DNA of 6,386 bases from DSFO01 sp041640715. GTDB lineage: Archaea; Thermoproteota; Thermoprotei; Gearchaeales; Gearchaeaceae. Positions 5,492-6,386 of the stretch are shown here, in pieces. The stretch covers positions 1 through 6,386 of the forward strand of contig JBEPZU010000031.1 in assembly GCA_041640715.1 (NCBI GenBank). The letters run 5' to 3'. The translations under genes and the position numbers were made by a program. The notes beneath the pieces were generated by a model. The model was given only the letters and a program-made list of their open reading frames with translations. It did not search any database and was not told where the DNA came from. How positions within the stretch are numbered: position 1 is the first letter of the stretch; every line of letters starts with the position of its first letter.

Positions 5492-6133
5492 CTAAACATA
5501 TTTATGAATAGGAAAATCCTTCCAGCTTTCGATTACTAAAGTGGCACCATTTTCGTAGAACAACTTCTTATCTAGAATTATGTATTTCATAAAGCCTATT
5601 ATCTCATTCACATTAATTTCTTTGTAGAACTGAAAATTCTCTGGTAAATCATCAACTACTAGTAGATATTCATATTCTTTAGGTAACTTTGAAATTATAC
5701 TTTTTCTACCGTTTTCATTCTTGTAAAATGTATAATCATCTGCATGAATGTTATTCTCATAATATGGAAAATTGAATTTTTTAAGCGTATAAGTAGTTAT
5801 ATCTTTCATACTTTCAATTCTATTAGTTATGTAAAAAATTTCATATTTTTTACTCAATTTTTTAATTATATAGCGAGAAAATGGTACTGGTTCATCTAGA
5901 TCGATAAATTTCTTACCTACCTCGTTTATGCATAGCGCTATCTCCCAAAACTTAAATCTATATTCGCTTATCTTATCTTCTGGTAAATATTTTCTAAGCA
6001 CATCAACAGTTCTTTTGCCTATCACTTCAGAAACCGTTATTTTTCTCTTAAGAAGATAAGAAAAAATCGCACTCTTCCTTTTCGTTAAGTTAAGAATACA
6101 GTCATCTATATCTATAATTACAGCCTTTTTCAT
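5492..6133 (-). CDS. HAD-superfamily phosphatase-like protein
   Basis: A 213-residue cytosolic protein with the four HAD signatures in order. Motif I is DIDDC (nucleophile Asp8, acid/base Asp10). Motif II is Thr103 in YITNR. Motif III is Lys144 in NGRKS, and motif IV is Asp161-Asp162 in VVDDLPEN. A helical segment between motifs I and II (about 17-90) is a C1-type cap. This is enough to predict a Mg-dependent phosphohydrolase, but the substrate cannot be named. Motif I has Cys12 where Thr or Val is usual. The start is fixed by the TGATG overlap with the thioredoxin reductase stop and by the nucleophile at residue 8, so the gene is very probably translated by coupling with trxB. By eye it uses more A/T-rich codons than its neighbours, with many Ile-ATA, Lys and Asn codons. 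Confidence 0.8.
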   Translation of the reverse strand: MKKAVIIDIDDCILNLTKRKSAIFSYLLKRKITVSEVIGKRTVDVLRKYLPEDKISEYRFKFWEIALCINEVGKKFIDLDEPVPFSRYIIKKLSKKYEIFYITNRIESMKDITTYTLKKFNFPYYENNIHADDYTFYKNENGRKSIISKLPKEYEYLLVVDDLPENFQFYKEINVNEIIGFMKYIILDKKLFYENGATLVIESWKDFPIHKYV

Positions 6134-6386
6134 CAGCTACTCTTCATTTTAGCCTTTAATTCATCTATATAATTTATCGCATCAAGAGCGGCTTTACAAC
6201 CTTCCCCTGCAGCAGTTATAGCTTGTCTATATTTATAATCCATAGCTTCTCCTGCGACGAAAACACCTTCGACGCTAGTCTTGGTTTGATCTCTCACTTT
6301 TATATATCCTTTTTCGTCAAGTTCAAGCTGTCCTTTGAAAAGGGATGTATTTGGTTCATAACCTATTGCTATGAAGACACCGTCAC
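6133..6386 (-). CDS. trxB: Thioredoxin reductase, C-terminal part (5' end beyond the window)
   Basis: The last 83 codons of a flavoprotein disulfide reductase that moves electrons from NAD(P)H through FAD to thioredoxin or a glutaredoxin-like partner. Visible family blocks are DGVFIAIGYEPNT, the FAD-contacting GVFVAGEAMDYKYRQA and TAAGEGCKAALDA, followed by a lysine-rich end. In the family the FAD motif is normally GVFAAGD; here the aspartate is glutamate. The CxxC active site and both nucleotide-binding GxGxxG loops lie outside the window, so activity cannot be judged. The stop codon overlaps the HAD start as TGATG, which makes trxB the upstream gene of a two-gene or longer unit. The cysteine-less ferredoxin/thioredoxin reductase-like branch cannot be excluded without the N-terminal half. 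Confidence 0.9.
   Translation of the reverse strand, partial: DGVFIAIGYEPNTSLFKGQLELDEKGYIKVRDQTKTSVEGVFVAGEAMDYKYRQAITAAGEGCKAALDAINYIDELKAKMKSS

Noticed and set aside
6165..6174. AATTATATAG as a private TATA box for the HAD gene
   Set aside because: It is about 37 bases before the start rather than 25, and lies in coding sequence of the overlapping trxB. A secondary promoter cannot be excluded but is not supported.

Overview
The window reads as a piece of chromosome from a thermophilic crenarchaeote (Thermoproteota), most likely of Sulfolobales-like type. This is inferred from several things. The coding DNA is AT-rich and favours AGA/AGG and ATA codons. The tRNA-Cys has no encoded CCA. Archaeal TATA boxes sit about 25 bases before start codons. 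The sugar kinase resembles the Sulfolobus BadF-type hexokinase, and the PfpI protein is close to the Pyrococcus one. The genus cannot be fixed by eye.

Layout. On the plus strand lie a complete tRNA-Cys (9-80) and a BadF/BcrA-family sugar kinase (110-1054) whose TATA box touches the tRNA 3' end. Everything else is on the minus strand, read right to left. First comes the 3' end of a thioredoxin reductase (6386-6133), coupled by a TGATG overlap to a HAD-family phosphatase-like protein (6133-5492). After a 140-base gap with its own TATA box comes a PfpI/DJ-1 protein (5351-4848), followed 3 bases later by a calcineurin-like metallophosphoesterase (4844-4092). Another TATA box then drives a secreted, membrane-anchored subtilisin-like protease (4054-2606). 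It overlaps by ATGA with an uncharacterised secreted repeat protein (2609-1041), which I read as a cell-surface beta-propeller with a C-terminal anchor. That last gene collides tail to tail with the sugar kinase and overlaps it by 14 bases.

How the genes work together. The trxB-HAD and pfpI-phosphoesterase pairs are cytosolic, with redox, protein-quality and phosphatase themes, and are probably ordinary housekeeping or stress functions. The most distinctive part is the protease-propeller pair. Both proteins have an N-terminal signal peptide, a folded extracellular domain, a Thr/Val-rich stalk with similar TVTQ/TVTR motifs, a C-terminal transmembrane helix and a short basic tail. With the ATGA coupling, this suggests a two-part cell-surface proteolytic unit, with the propeller as a possible partner, substrate receptor or regulator. 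That role is inference. No mobile element, CRISPR array or gene-free stretch longer than 300 bases was seen.
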